A DNA stretch of 64,000 bases, from assembly GCF_030445035.2 (NCBI RefSeq), contig NC_080683.1:119583225-119647224 (forward strand). The letters are read 5' to 3'. Below the pieces are notes generated by a model. That model did not search any database, was not told the origin of the DNA, and was given only the letters and a program-made list of their open reading frames with translations. Below, piece by piece: positions 33,881 through 46,340 of the stretch; position 1 is the first letter of the stretch, and the number at the start of each line of letters is the position of its first letter. A program made the translations under genes and the position numbers. Origin of the DNA: Dasypus novemcinctus. Lineage: Eukaryota; Chordata; Mammalia; Cingulata; Dasypodidae.

Positions 33881-34754
33881 GTTTCTGATATTAAACTTTC
33901 TACTTTGCTACAGAAGCTTTTTTAATCAAGACCAACTTTAATGCATTTCCTTTAGTCTAATTTGTAGAGATCACAACTAACTTTGAATTCAACTGGGGTT
34001 TCTCATATAATCCAGGCTATTACATCCTGGGAGAATTTAACTCTGTCCTGAAATAACATCTGAAGCCAATATTTATAACCTAGTCCTCTGTCCTTGCCAA
34101 GTTTCCTGTGCTAATGATCTTAAGCTTCAATAACAGCTGTCAGGTAGATGAATTGCAAGCTACTATGGGAGCTATATGAACATATCACATAGCGTATATC
34201 ACAGATATATTTTCTCCATCACCTCTGGATTAAAATGTCACCTATTTTTAAGAATTCCTGGCCAAGTACAAAGAAAATTGCAAATACACATATCATAGAC
34301 AACTGAAAATTCAGAGTAAAAATTAAGGTTGACAGAATGTCATTATCACACAAATTAGACTGGACATGGAAATTAATCATTGGAATTTATAAAATGATAA
34401 AACTCTTATTCCTTTGTATTTTCATCATCTGCTTTTAAAAAGAAAATATAGGAAAAAAAATGGTTATCAGGGTTTTCTGGTTAATTGCTTCTGAGGTTAT
34501 TCAATGGTGTAACAAGTACTTAATATAATTCTGAAATAGCAAATTGAAACCTTGCTTTACTGTGGTCTAATAAATAAAGTATTTTTTATTACAATGCTGG
34601 CTTCTCTCTAATATATAAAATAGCACCAACATATTTTAATCTATTAACTAAAATGAATGTTAAAAAGCATTGGCTTTCTATGCATTCTGTTTTTATAGAA
34701 ATTACATCTCAGGAAAAGCTACCTGGTGAGTGCTTCCAATGCATATCTTATTAT
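33881..34754. other. Unassigned AT-rich DNA
   Basis: No gene or repeat recognised. Confidence 0.45.
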
Positions 34755-34875
34755 AAGAGTCTTGTTAAAAATCCTGATTCCTTTGCCGCTCCCAGATATA
34801 TTGAATCAGAATCTCCAACAGAAGGGCCTGAGAACATATATATTTTTTACATTTTCAAGTAATTTTCAACCACTG
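34755..34875 (+). mobile_element. MER5-like hAT-Charlie DNA transposon relic
   Basis: GTCTTGTTAAAAATCCTGATTCC, then ATTGAATCAGAATCTCC and GGGCCTGAGAA keep the order of the MER5A non-autonomous transposon. Its inverted-repeat ends are not clear. It encodes nothing. Confidence 0.55.
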
Positions 34876-35691
34876 AAGAAGTGTGGGAAATGATGCTTAT
34901 GGTCGTCACAGTACAATACACGAGGTGTCCGTTTGCATCCTGAGTCCACTGGGCCCATCGGTAAAAAACCAGTGTGCCACTTGCTGCTGTGGTACACACT
35001 CAGAAAATTCTTTTTGTGCAAATGAATACTCATTATTAGCATCCTTTATTTCACACTTCAGTGTTTATCCCTTAATTGTCAATGTTGATATTTAGCATTT
35101 CTGAATTAACTTGGCAGAACGTTTCTTGTAAGTCAAACAATTTTGACAAAAGCCAATTTCACTATTAAAGCCATCAATGCTTTACTCAAAGCAGATCCTC
35201 CTACCATTTAAAAGACAGCTACTAAATGAATAATCTAAGACATAAACCATATCCCTAAGTAAAACCCATAGCTAAATCTCAAAAATAAAAATGCCATCCT
35301 GATGAGCCTCGGAATCCAGTACCTTCTTTCCAAGCCCCTTGTCAACGGAGACCAGTGGTCTTATATTGGCTCACACAATCCTGTGACTAAAGCACTGCTC
35401 CAGGAGACAGACTGGGAGAGTGAGGATGAGGGGAGCTGGATTTATTCAACCACTGACGCTCACTCGCCCAGGACACTTCCTGGTTTTAGTAGAATACTAG
35501 GGCCCCAAGGAATAGTTTTGGCCACAGGGCCCACAGGTACCTCGTCCTCCTTTCCTGGTCGTCTCTCCTCATTTCTCATCCCATCTCACCCTTTAAAATT
35601 GAGCACCCTGTGGAAGCACGTCAGCTCCTGCGCCAGCTTACTGCTTTCTATGCCCATACCTTCCTCCTTCTTCCTTGACGGCGATGCTTTG
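34876..35691. other. Unassigned DNA with a long chance ORF
   Basis: The segment 35302-35690 is GC-richer and holds a 143-codon plus-strand ORF that runs on into the LTR. Its translation is rich in S, L and P and shows no domain, so I do not call a gene. No repeat was recognised. Confidence 0.45.
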
Positions 35692-36470
35692 TGTTCTAGT
35701 CTGTCTGCTCAGCTGCCCAAGCAGATACCATGAAATTGACTTTACAATGGGGGTTTATTAACTTACAGGTTTACAGTTTTGAAGCTGAGAAAAATGTCCC
35801 AGTCAAGGTATCATCAGGGCAATGATTTCTTCCTGAAGATTTGCTGCTGGCAATCTTGAACTCTTCTGTCACGTGACAAGTCACGTGGTAGCACCTGCTG
35901 ATCTCTCTGTTCAGCTTCTTGCATCTGTGGCTTTTTCTCTCTTTGTCTGAATTTCATTCTCTTGCAAAGTACTCCAGCAAGAGGTTTAAGGCTCAGCCTG
36001 CATGAGGCGGGTCACATCTCAACTTAAGATTCTATTCACCATGGGAAACGGACTTTGGCCCAGTGGTTAGGGCGTCCGTCTACCATATGGGAGGTCTGCG
36101 GTTCAAACCCCGGGCCTCCTTGACCCGTGTGGAGCTGGCCATGCGCAGTGCGCCCGTGAGGAAAGCCGCCCAGCGTGAAAAGAAAGAGCAGCCTGCCCAG
36201 GAATGGCGCCGCCCACACTTCCTGTGCCGCTGACGACAACAGAAGCGGACAAAGAAACAAAAGCAGACAAAGAAACAAGACGCAGCAAATAGACACCAAG
36301 AACAGACAACCAGGGGAGGGGGGGAAATTAAATAAATAAATAAATCTTTAAAAAAAAAAAAAAGATTCTATTCACCAAAAGATCCACCTTACAATGGGTT
36401 CACACCCATAGGAATGGATTAACTTTAAGAACACACTTTTCTGGGGTCCATGCAACTTTAAACCATCACA
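35692..36470 (-). mobile_element. Complete solo LTR, antisense, with a SINE inside
   Basis: Starts TGTTCTAGTCTGTCTGC and ends ACCATCACA. Exact CTTTG duplications lie at 35687-35691 and 36471-36475, so both ends are secure. Without the SINE and its 16-bp duplication the LTR is about 443 nt. It shares CAGTTTTGAAGCTGAGAAAAATGTCC-type text with the LTRs at 32.2 and 63.5 kb. The SINE splits it after AACTTAAGATTCTATTCACCA. Confidence 0.9.
36042..36361 (+). mobile_element. DAS-type SINE, sense, inside the LTR
   Basis: Begins TGGGAAACGGACTTTGGCCC, with box A-like TGGCCCAGTGGTTAGGG and box B-like GCGGTTCAAACCCC. It ends in AAATAAATAAATAAATC plus an A-run. The 16-bp target duplication AAGATTCTATTCACCA is exact (36026-36041 and 36362-36377), showing L1-type target-primed insertion and recent age. 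It lacks about 85 nt of the long form between the GAGCTGGCC block and the GCCGCCCAGCGTG block, and repeats a short unit (GCGGACAAAGAAACAAAA, then GCAGACAAAGAAACAA). Confidence 0.97.
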
Positions 36471-36479
36471 CTTTGCTTC

Positions 36480-36800
36480 TTCATTCCTCTCATCTCCTCA
36501 TTCTCACACTCTCTTTTTCCTGGTTAATCCTATTCTTTAAATTCAGTTCAGACTTACCCTTGTCCATAAAATCTTCCTTTTCAGCCTCCCAAAACCTAAT
36601 TTTCTCTATCTGAACCCTCATAATTATGGACACAGTATGCAAATATTATATTTACCACACTGGGCTTTCATGAACCCCTTTCCCTTATTTATTTAATTGT
36701 CAACAATCTGAAAGCACCTCCAGGCTTGGGTCAGGAACCCAGCATAGTGTCTGGGCATGTAGTCGGTGCTTAGTGCACGACCGTTTGATAGATGGATGCA
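36480..36800 (+). mobile_element. L2-like LINE 3' relic, sense
   Basis: The C/T-rich start (TCATTCCTCTCATCTCCTCA), AAATCTTCCTTTTCAGCCTCC, and the end GAACCCAGCATAGTGTCTGGGCATGTAGTCGGTGCTTAGTGC keep the order of an L2 3' end (...CAGTGCCTGGCACATAGTAGGTGCTCAATAAA). Strongly eroded. Confidence 0.45.
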
Positions 36801-38664
36801 AAGGAAAGATCTTATACCGCAGAAATCAGAGTAGAGCTTCCAGAATAGAATCTAGACTTAAGAGAGCTCTAAAGCAGTGCACACTGTAAGTCAGACTAAG
36901 CTATGACCAGGAGCACTGGGAGGACTCCCATAATGAAAGCAAGAAAACGAGGCCTTCAGTTTTAGGTAGCATCCAGACATTCCTTGGATGCTAAAGACAG
37001 GAGGTCTTGGATCTGAGACCACCTTCACTCCTCAGGTATGTTGACCTCTGCCAGTGCTGAACCAATATTGGGCAAGATGGGCTTCAGCATGGCCATTTGC
37101 CAAATCTGAAAAGCCATCACTAACTAATTTTAGCACATTTCTTATACTGTCTTCTACTTAGAGATTAGGAATTTTGGAGGGCAAGAGTAACTTGAGTAAC
37201 TTGGAAGAAACCTAGATGTACAATCTCAAAACAAATCAAGTTACAAATTTATCATGCATAGCTTTGGTTCAATGTTCTGAAGAACAGAGAAGAGCAGAGA
37301 GGTCAGAGAGTTAAATTCTTTTCACATGGGGCCTGAGTGATATCACAGCTTGAGTCCTCTTGTTTTGTAATGGAAATTAGGCCCAGTAAGAGGCATCTTC
37401 ACCTTTTAAGCCATGGCATGTTTTTTTTTTTTGTTTATTTTTTTTTTAATTATATATTCCAAGTAGGCTGGATAATATTTTAAACAAAACACCATTGAAA
37501 TCCAGTTCATCAGAGTCACTGCACATATCCAACTGCTGATTTTTATATTGCAATATTCTTGGCTCTAAAATCATGATGAAATAACACCAAAAGCAAATGG
37601 GCCATAGTATGCACAAATTGTTTGCTAAATCTAAATGGCTAAATCGAAGCTTTTTTCCAGCTGTGTCAGAACAAAAATATATTCAGCTACAAATATACAG
37701 AATTGGGATATTTTGATGGTGGGAAAATACGCAAGAGTTATATTATTAAAATGATTGAACAAAAGATGTCTTTCCTTTAAATTCTCTTTTTTAAACAGAG
37801 GAAATTCATAGTTTGGAAAAAATCCTTTCCACATTAACACTTCCTAGGATATGTGTCCCTTTTAGGCTATAAATTCCTAAAATGAGATTATGAAAGAATA
37901 AATCTGCTCATCTCATGCTTGTACAAATGCTTGATTGTAAAATTAAAACTGAATTGTCTGTAGCACACAGTACCTTAGGTTCTGTGGGAGGCACAGTGAC
38001 TCAAGATATTGAAATTATTATCTAAATCCTCAAGTTCATGAAAAGGTCATCTTTGATGAATTTATTTTAGACTTATGGAGCTGTAAATGCTAAAGAGAAT
38101 TTTAAAATTTTAATCCTGCTTTTCCAATTTAAATGCCTGCCAGGAGGGCAATTCAAGTGGGCTTTTCCTGGCTCCTTATGAAATGGACCATCTTTATTCA
38201 GCTCCAGTGAATTTATAATGCCTAAGTATAGGGACCCATTGTTATGAGATAGTTTTATTTTTTTAATAGAAGTTCAAAATCTAGGTTTAAGTGATTTCCC
38301 CCCATTTTTAAATAACCATTTGTACCAATTTTCATCTATGGGCTGAATATGGCATTCAAGTCACCTATTTGCCATTTCTGTTCCAGACAATCCTATCCTC
38401 TCAGGACAGCTGAACCCTACCATGCACAGGAGAATATCCCCTCTTCTGAATGTCTCCCCCTTCACACCTTCAGAACTACTCAACATGCTACTCAGAAAGT
38501 CTAGAGAAATTTTCATTCTTCTTGTGATCTCTTTCCCTCGCTGAAACTAAAAGTATTTTTTTTGTCTCTGCATTCCTTCAGAAGCTTTTTGTCCCATCTA
38601 TTTGGTAGGTATTCTATACCATCTCTGGACATCCATTATAGGAACATTTTGTGCTGCCCATTAA
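36801..38664. other. Unassigned DNA
   Basis: No gene or nameable repeat. A T-rich low-complexity patch lies at 37421-37450 on the plus strand. Confidence 0.5.
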
Positions 38665-41600
38665 ATTACACATTTTAAATTGAGATAAAATTCATATAAT
38701 ATAAAATTCACCATTTTACTCTTTTTTAAAAAAAGTGTACAATTCAGTAGCTTTTAGTACATTGACAATTTTGCACAACCATCACCATTATCTAGTTCTA
38801 GCATACTTTCATCAACACAAAAGGAAGCTCCTACTCATTAAGCAGTCACTGTCCATTCATTCTTCCTTATAGCTCCTGGAACTTCATTCTTTTGCATTTT
38901 GATAATCCAGTTGTTCCAGCACGATTTGTTGAAGACACTCTTCTTTCCCCATTAAATGATATAGGCACTGTGAAAATTCGATTGAATATATATACATGGG
39001 CTTATTTACAGACTCTCAATTCTATTCCACTGATCTGCATGTCAATCCTTATGTGAGTACTACACATTTTCAATTACTATAGCTTTGTAGTGCATCTTAA
39101 ATTGGGAAGTGTTAGTCCTCCAACTTCATTTTTCTTTTTCAAGATTGTTTTGATGTGGATGGGTCCCTTACAATACCCGGTGAATTTAAGGATCATCTTA
39201 TACATTTCTGTGGGAAAAAAAGGCCATTGGGATATTAATAGGGAGTAAATTGAATCTTTAGATTGCTTTAGGGAGCACTGTCATCTTTACAATATTATGT
39301 CATCTTATAGTCTATGAACATGGGCTGTCTTTACATTTTTCAGGTGTCCTTTATTTTAGCAATGCTTTGTATTTTTTTTTTATTGTACAAATATTGCACT
39401 TCCTGGTTAAATTTTAGCACTAGATATTTTATTTCTCTCAATGCTATTGTGAATGTAATCGTTTGGTTAATTCCCTTTTCAGATGTTTTATTAGTGGTAT
39501 AGAGAAACACAACTGATTTGGGGGCATTGGTTTTAATCCCTGCAATTTTTCTGAATTCCTTTATCATCTCTAGTAGTTACCTTTTGGATTCTTTGTAATT
39601 TTATATATTTATACAAATAAGATCATGTCATCTGTGAGTAGAGTTAATTTTAATTCTTAGATTTCTTTTATTTATTTTTCTCGCCTAGCTGCTCTGGCTA
39701 GAACTTCCAATCAAATGTTGAACAGCAATATGAAAATGGGCATCTTTTTCTTGTTCCTGAACTTAGGAGGAAACTTTCTAATTTCATCACTACTTATGAC
39801 GTCAGCTGTGGTTTTTCAGTATATTTTCTTTCTTCTGTTCCTAGTCAGAGGGTGTTTATCATGAAAGAATGCAGGTTTTTTTCTGCATCAGTTGACATGA
39901 TCATGTTTTGCTTTTTTTCAGTTCTTTCTGTTAATGTGATGTATTACATGGATTGACTTTGATATGTTGAAGCAATCCTAGATTTCTTTGATAAATTTCA
40001 TTTGGCAATGGTATAAAATGCATTTGACATGCTGCTTGGTTCAGTTTGTTAATATTTTGTTGAAGAATTTTTATTTATAGTCATGAGGGATACTTTTTCC
40101 TATATTTTTATTTTCTTGTGATGTCTTTGTTTGACTTTTGTTTTAGGATATTCCTGTCCTCATAGAATAAGTTAGGAAGTATTTACTCCTCTTCTAGTTT
40201 TTAGAAAGAGTTTTAGAAGGGTTCATGTTATTTCTTCTTTAAACATTTTGTAGAATTCACCAGTGATGCCATTTGACTCTGGGATTTTCATTGTGAAGTT
40301 TTGGGTTGCTGTTTCATTTTCTTTACTTGATATTGGTATTTTCAGATTTTTTATTTGTTCCTTAATCAGTTTTGATAGTTAGTATGTTTCTAGGAATTTG
40401 TCCACTTCATTAAGTTATCTAATTTGTTGATGTCCAATTGCCCATTGTGTTCTTTTAATCCTTTTCATTTCTCTGAGGTTAGTAGCAATGTCCCTACTTT
40501 CATTTCTGATTTTAGCAATTTGAATCTTATATTACTCCTCTTCGTTATTCAAGCTATAAATTTGTCAATATTGTTGATATTTTCTAAGAAAGAATTTTTG
40601 GTTTCATTGATTGTCTCTAACGTTTTTCTCTTCTCTATTTGTTTGTCCATTCTAATAGATATAACTCCTTTCTTTCTGCTAGATTTAGGCTTTGTTATCT
40701 CTTATTTTTCTAGTTTATTAAGTATAAAATTACATTATTCATTTGAATTGTACTTATTTTTTATGTAGTCCTTTACAGAGCTATTTCCCTTTGAGCATTT
40801 CTTTTACTTCATCCATTGGATTTGTTATTTTGTGTTTTTGTTTTCCTGCATCTCAAAGTATTTTATAATTTGTTTTGTGGTTTCTTCTTACCCCATGTTT
40901 CTTTAAGTGTGTGTTTTTCTCATTCCCACATATTTGTGTTTTACCATATTTTCTTCTGTTATTTATTAATTTCTAGTTTTCCTCTGCCATGGTTGGAGAA
41001 GATATTTTGAATGATTTCAGTTTTTAAAAATGAATTTGTGGCCTAGGATATGAAATATCTTGGAGAATATTCATGAGTCCTTCAGAAGAATGTGTATTTT
41101 GTTGTTGCTGGATGAAGTGTTCCATATATTCTTATGGTCTAAATGGGATATAGTCTAAATGGGATATAGTGTTATTCAAGTACTGTTTTTCCTTGTTGAC
41201 CTTCTGTATCCTTGGTCTGTCCATTGTTCAAAGTGGTGAATTGAAGAATCCAAGTATTTTTTAGAATTATTTCTTCTTTCAATTATATCAGTTTTTATTT
41301 TATATATTTTGGAGTCCTTTTGTTAGATATCTATATCTATACAATTGTTATTTTCCTTCTTCTTAATGGATTAGCACTTTTTCAATATATAATGTCCTTA
41401 TTGCCTCTTGTAACAATTTTTGCCTTAAAATCTATTTGTTTGATATTAGTATAACCCATCAGACTCACTTTGGTATTATTTGTACAGAATATCTTTTCTC
41501 CATCCATTCACTTTCTGACACTTTTTTTCTTTGGATCTAAAGTGAGTCTCTTATAGATAGCAAAGAGTTGGATATTCTTTCTTATCCACTGTGTCAACCA

Positions 41601-43865
41601 CTGTCTTCAGATGGAGTGTTTTATCCATTTACATTTAATACAATTACTCATAAGTAATAACTTCTGCCATTTTAAAATTTATTTTCTATATGGTTTATAT
41701 ATTTTTGTTCCTCAGTTTCTCCATTACTGTTTCTTTTGTGTTTAATTGTTTTTTCCCCCTATTTTATAGTTTTGTTTTTCTTTTTATTTCTTTTACTGTA
41801 TGTTTTTTTTTAGTTATTTTCTTGGTGGTTACCTGGGAATTACAATTCATGCGAACTAATTTATGACAATAGAATTTCATTAACACCAACATATTTTCAA
41901 TAGTTTACAAAATGTTGTGTCTATGTAACTCTGCCCCCTTGTGTTGCAATTGTTGCAAATTACATGTTTATATACTGGGTGCCCATTAACATAGATTTGT
42001 AACTATTTTTATGTGTTTGTATTTTAAATCATATAAGAGAAAAAGAGTTGTTAAAAAATGCAATAATAAAGCTTTTATTATTTACCTATGTTGTTACTTT
42101 ACCAGTTACCTTTCTTCATATGGCTTTTAGTTACTGTCTTAGTGTTTTGTCACACAAACCTGAATGACTCCCTTTAACATTTTCTTGTAGGAAAACTCTA
42201 ATAATGATGAAATTCTTTGGTTATAGTTTTTCTAGGAATGTCTAATTTCTACTTTATTTTTGAAAGATAGTTTTGCTGGGTGTAGAATTCTTAGCATTTG
42301 TTGTTTCAGCAATTTAATTATATCATTACACAGGCTTCTGATCTCCATGGTTTCTGATGATAATTGGCTGTTAATCCTCTTGAAGTTCCCTTCAATGTGA
42401 TAATTTGATTCTCTCTTGGTGATTTCAAGAGTCTGTCTTTGTTTTTGTATTTTGACAATTTGATTATAATGTATCTCAGTGTATAGCTCTTTCAGATTAT
42501 CCTATTTAGTATTTCTGGAGTTTCTTGTATTTGTAAATTCATATATTTCATCAAATTGGGAAGCCTTGGTCACTATTTCTTCAAATATTCTTTTGGCCCC
42601 TTTCTTTCTCTTCTCTCCATCTGGGACTCTCATTATGCATATGTTAATACACTTGATGGTGTCCCATATATCTCTTAGGCTTGGTTCATTTTTTTCATTC
42701 CTTTTCTTTCTTCTTGGATCTATCTTCATGTTTGCTGATTCTTTCTTCTGGCTACTTTAATCTGCTGTTGAAACCCTCTTGCAACAATTTTACTTTTCAC
42801 CTGCAGAATTTCTACTTGGCTTTTTAAAATAATTTCTTTCTCTTTATTGATATACTCCATTTGGTGCTACATCATTCTACTGGCTTCATTTAGTTTTCCA
42901 CCATGTTTTCCTTTATCTCCTTGAGCATAGTTAAAACAATTGTTTTAAAGTCTTTGGCTAATATCCCCAATGTCTGGGTTTCTTCAGTGACAGTTTCTAT
43001 GAATTTTATTTTTTCCTCTGAGTGGGCTGTGTTTTCCTGTTTCTTTGCATGTCTTGCAATTTTTCCATTGTTTAAAATTGGGCATTTTGTACATTTTAAT
43101 ATGTCAAGTCTGGAAATCAGATTCTTTCTCTTCCCCAGGGTTTGTTGTTGCTATTGTTGTGGTTGTTTAGTTACTTTTATGAACTAATTTTGTAAAGTCT
43201 GCATTCTTTGTTCTGTGTGTCCACTGAAGTCTCTGTTCTTTCAGCTTAGTTATCATCTAGAGATTTGATAAGGATTTCCCTAAACACCCAGGGCCAAAGA
43301 AAGAAAGGACGGAAGAGAACAGAGAAAAGAAAAAGCCTCTTTCCTAGATCAATTTGGCTCTATCTTGGACACTTCTTCAGGACTAGTCAGGAAGCTTCTG
43401 CCTCAACCTGACTAGTCTTCACTTCCTGCTTTCATGGAGCCTATAGGTCAGCCAAAACTGAGAGTTAGGATCTTCTCAGATCTCTTCTGAACATGCATCC
43501 ATTCCTGGACATGCATATGCCATGTAGACAGTCTTTTGTCTGAACATTTCCTTCCCTGACTCTCCTTCTCAGGCTTTTCATTCTTTTATTTGCCTCAGTT
43601 GTTATTCTTTGCCTCAGGTGGCCATGGCTAGTGCATTTTCCTCTAAATATGTTCAACAAATGTTTACTGAGAATATGCCTCAATTTGGGGGAAATTCTGA
43701 GTTAGGGGAAACACATGAAGATTTAGCTCATCCTTGAAGGACACACCAGAAAGATCAAAGTAAAAAACCCAAATTCTTTGAGACTAAGCTCCCACTGGTA
43801 CCAATAGCCTGAACCAGGAAAGCAGGCTGCCATCTTCCGGGTTGTTACTGAATGGGGAACTGGGT
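38665..43865 (-). mobile_element. Long but eroded old L1, antisense
   Basis: The left part (38665-38878) is antisense 3' end (AAAATTCACCATTTTACTC, GCACAACCATCACCATTATC). It then jumps directly to ORF2 near 38885, so most of the 3' UTR is deleted. ORF2 runs antisense to about 41900, with a piece at 39340-39567 (IKEFRKIAGIKTNAPKSVVF). ORF1 lies at about 42280-42950, with an RRM piece at 42502-42729 (VPDGEKRKKGAKRIFEEI). Beyond 43200 it resembles an old L1 5' region, reaching GCAGGCTGCCATCTTCC near 43826. The coding regions are full of stops. Age is much greater than the element at 5.9-13.5 kb. Confidence 0.8.
43381..43417. repeat. Perfect 11-bp inverted repeat
   Basis: GACTAGTCAGG (43381-43391) and CCTGACTAGTC (43407-43417) are exact reverse complements around a 15-nt spacer. 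A stem-loop could form in single-stranded DNA or RNA. It sits in the old L1 5' region. Confidence 0.85.
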
Positions 43866-43879
43866 AAGCTAAAATGTTA

Positions 43880-44279
43880 CAGAGTGGGGAAGCAGCTGTG
43901 GCTCAATCAGTTGGGCTCCCATCTACCATATGGGAGGCCCTGGGTTTGTGCCCAGGGCTTCCTTGTGAAGGGAGGCTTGCACACACTCTGCGGAGAGCCA
44001 CTGGCCTGCAAGTGCCACAGAAAGCCAACTCAGCAAGGTGACACCACAATAATAAAAAAAAAGGACACAATTAAAAACAGAAGAGCATGCAGCAAATGGA
44101 TTCAGAGAGCAAAACAACAAGGAAGCTGCAAGGGGGGGATAAATAAAAATAAATACAGACGCACAGAAGAAGGCACAGCAAATGGACACAGAAAGCAGAC
44201 AGCAAGCAAGCTACAAGGGGTGGGGAATAAAAAAAACAAACAAAAAAACTGCTCATAAACTCCATTAAAAAAAAAAAAA
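43880..44279 (+). mobile_element. DAS-type SINE with duplicated tail module, sense
   Basis: The head GGGGAAGCAGCTGTGGCTCA, with TGGCTCAATCAGTTGGGC (box A-like) and CTGGGTTTGTGCCC (degraded box B-like), is a tRNA-derived type different from the 29.1 and 36.0 kb copies. The tail module (GCAGCAAATGG, AGAGAGCAAAACAACAAG, GGGGGG, AAATAAA) occurs twice, at about 44071-44155 and about 44156-44245. A final A-run ends the element at 44279. The 138-codon ORF across it (43842-44258) is accidental. Confidence 0.88.
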
Positions 44280-44284
44280 GCCAG

Positions 44285-45121
44285 AGTTCTCTTATCAGAC
44301 TTCAGAAATGTGTATTTCTTCATTTAGAATTCCCCCAATTGTAAGTTTAGATTAGGTTCTAAAACTAAGAACAAGATGATTACCTCAGTGTTTCCCAGCT
44401 TATTTTTTGCTTTTGTAGCAAGATAGGGTTTTGGAATTCCCTACTACTTTATTTTTCCTAATGTCACTTTAATACCAATTTGAAGTTATAACAAGAATGC
44501 ATATATCTTGTGGTATGGACTTTTTAATACTCCTTTTGATGTTTTTCTCCCATGAACAATATTTATTAATAGATACAGACATGAATTAATCAATAAATCA
44601 ACTAGTATCCACACAAGATATTATTTCCTCCTTAACTGACTTACTCCATGGTAAAATAATCCTGAATATAGGATAATTTCCCTTATACTCTAAAATCAGT
44701 TCTTTATGATAGCATTCATTTGCCTATGGTCAATTCTTAGTGAAAACTAGAGAAAATATTGTCACTATATTTTTCATAATATCTTTCCTTGTGTACCCAG
44801 AATAGCTTTTAATTTTATCATCTCATAATCTCCTCTGCTCTAAAACAAACAAAATAAACCATCATTTAGCCTTTCCACACCAGTTTTATTTTCTGCCTAA
44901 ATTATCCAGATAAGGACTGGAAAATAGAGACCTCTCTCACTTGGATAGGTTAACAGTCTTAAATTCACTGGGGAGTTGAGCAATCCATTTGCAATGAACT
45001 TTGGTTCAGAATTTTTTAAAGCTAGTGTGATAATGTGAAATAGTAACATGAATATTACCCATGGGAATGATATTTCTTCCACAGTACTAACTATTGGCCA
45101 TGGATATGTTTCACAGTTGAT
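44285..45121. other. Unassigned AT-rich DNA
   Basis: No gene or nameable repeat. Confidence 0.5.
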
Positions 45122-45122
45122 A

Positions 45123-45206
45123 CAGCTGAGTTAAGAGTTGTTCCCATCACTGGTTAAGGGAAATCCAGCTGAGTTAGAGTTGTTCCCATCACTGGTTAAG
45201 GGAAAT
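45123..45206. repeat. Two-copy tandem duplication, 43-bp unit
   Basis: The unit starting CAGCTGAGTTA occurs at 45123-45164 and 45166-45206. The copies differ only by a 1-2 base indel near AAGAG versus GAG, so the duplication is recent compared with the surrounding old repeats. Confidence 0.92.
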
Positions 45207-45344
45207 ACAAGTTTTATGATGATCTACCCTGAAAGATCATTTCCATAACTTATATTCAAAATATAACAAATAGTAGTATAGAAATAGGGTACTGAAAGCA
45301 TGAAATGATATGATTTAATGCCTTCCATTTAACCTAATGGAAAT

Positions 45345-45480
45345 AATATTCCTTAAGTGTCTATTATGTACCAGGGAAAATCCTAGATGCTTTCCAGTAA
45401 TTTTTCATGCAACACAAAATTCTAACACCTTAAATGAGGTATAATTAGTTGCCCATCTAAGCTGAGGAGACCAATGATTA
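45345..45480 (-). mobile_element. MIR relic, antisense
   Basis: AAGTGTCTATTATGTACCAGG, then TAGATGCTTTCCAGTAATTTTTCATGCAACACAAA follows antisense MIR (TGAGCACCTACTATGTGCCAGG...). Partial. Confidence 0.5.
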
Positions 45481-46144
45481 GAACACTAATGGAACTTAAA
45501 CAGAGAGTATGGCACCCGGTGGAGGTGTACCACTCTTCCTTGACATGAGAAATCAGTTACCTGACCACATCCATCTGCACTGTGTTTGGAATCTGTTGAA
45601 ATAGTGAGGTTGAGGACATGTCCTGCTCAGGAAGCTTCAGCCAATACCCAAGCACAGCAAGGAAACAGGGCTTGGTCACTTCTACTCAAGCAAGATGTCT
45701 CTAGTGACATTCTTTGCCTTAGAGTTACTCATTGGTCTTTTGACTTTCTCAGACGTGCGCAACAGCCTAAGGCTAAGTATATATTATGGTTTAAAATAGA
45801 AATGATGATATATCACATATTAATTATTGTTTCTGGTAGTAAAATTCAAATATGGCTCAGAATACCATGTTCTTCTCATGTACCATACTTCCTTATAGTA
45901 CCATTCTAATTGATGATATAGCCCCCTTTATTGGGAAATTTAGTTGTATTTTAAATAAGATGGATGTTGAGGTAATATTGTCATGAAATATTTGGGTTGG
46001 TGATATACTGTAATGATGTACATTACTCTGTGTGGTCATTGAAAGTTACTTCCAACAACAAATAATGCCAAACTAAATGCATGAAAATGACACAATACAC
46101 ATTCTCTGGCCAATTATTTTCTAAAGGGACACATTATTTATGTG

Positions 46145-46340
46145 TAAAATGCTCAGACCTAAAGTCAGATAGCCAGTGTTTGAGTTTGAGTCACATCACC
46201 AATTAGCTATAGTTTGGGACAGTTATGAGTTGCTTTTTGCTTTAGTTTCCTTATTGTACAAAGGTGGAAATGGGATAATTTTTCTAACGGCCCTTAAAAC
46301 TGTGAAATCTGTAAATTGATCATAACCAGATCCTTAGAAT
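46145..46340 (+). mobile_element. MIR, sense
   Basis: In order: AAAGTCAGATAGCCAGTG, TTTGAGTTTGAGTCACATCACC, AATTAGCTATAGTTTGGGACAG, GTTTCCTTATTGTACAAAGGTGG and AAATGGGATAAT. This is the MIR layout from the tRNA-related region through the core. Confidence 0.7.

Noticed and set aside
35302..35733. Plus-strand ORF of 143 codons in non-repeat DNA
   Set aside because: It runs into the LTR at 35692, is dominated by S, L and P, and has no motif, splice context or repeat-independent stop. It could be tested by conservation but is not supported here.
43842..44258. Plus-strand ORF of 138 codons
   Set aside because: It is the translation of the SINE itself; basic, Q/K-rich text from an A-rich element.
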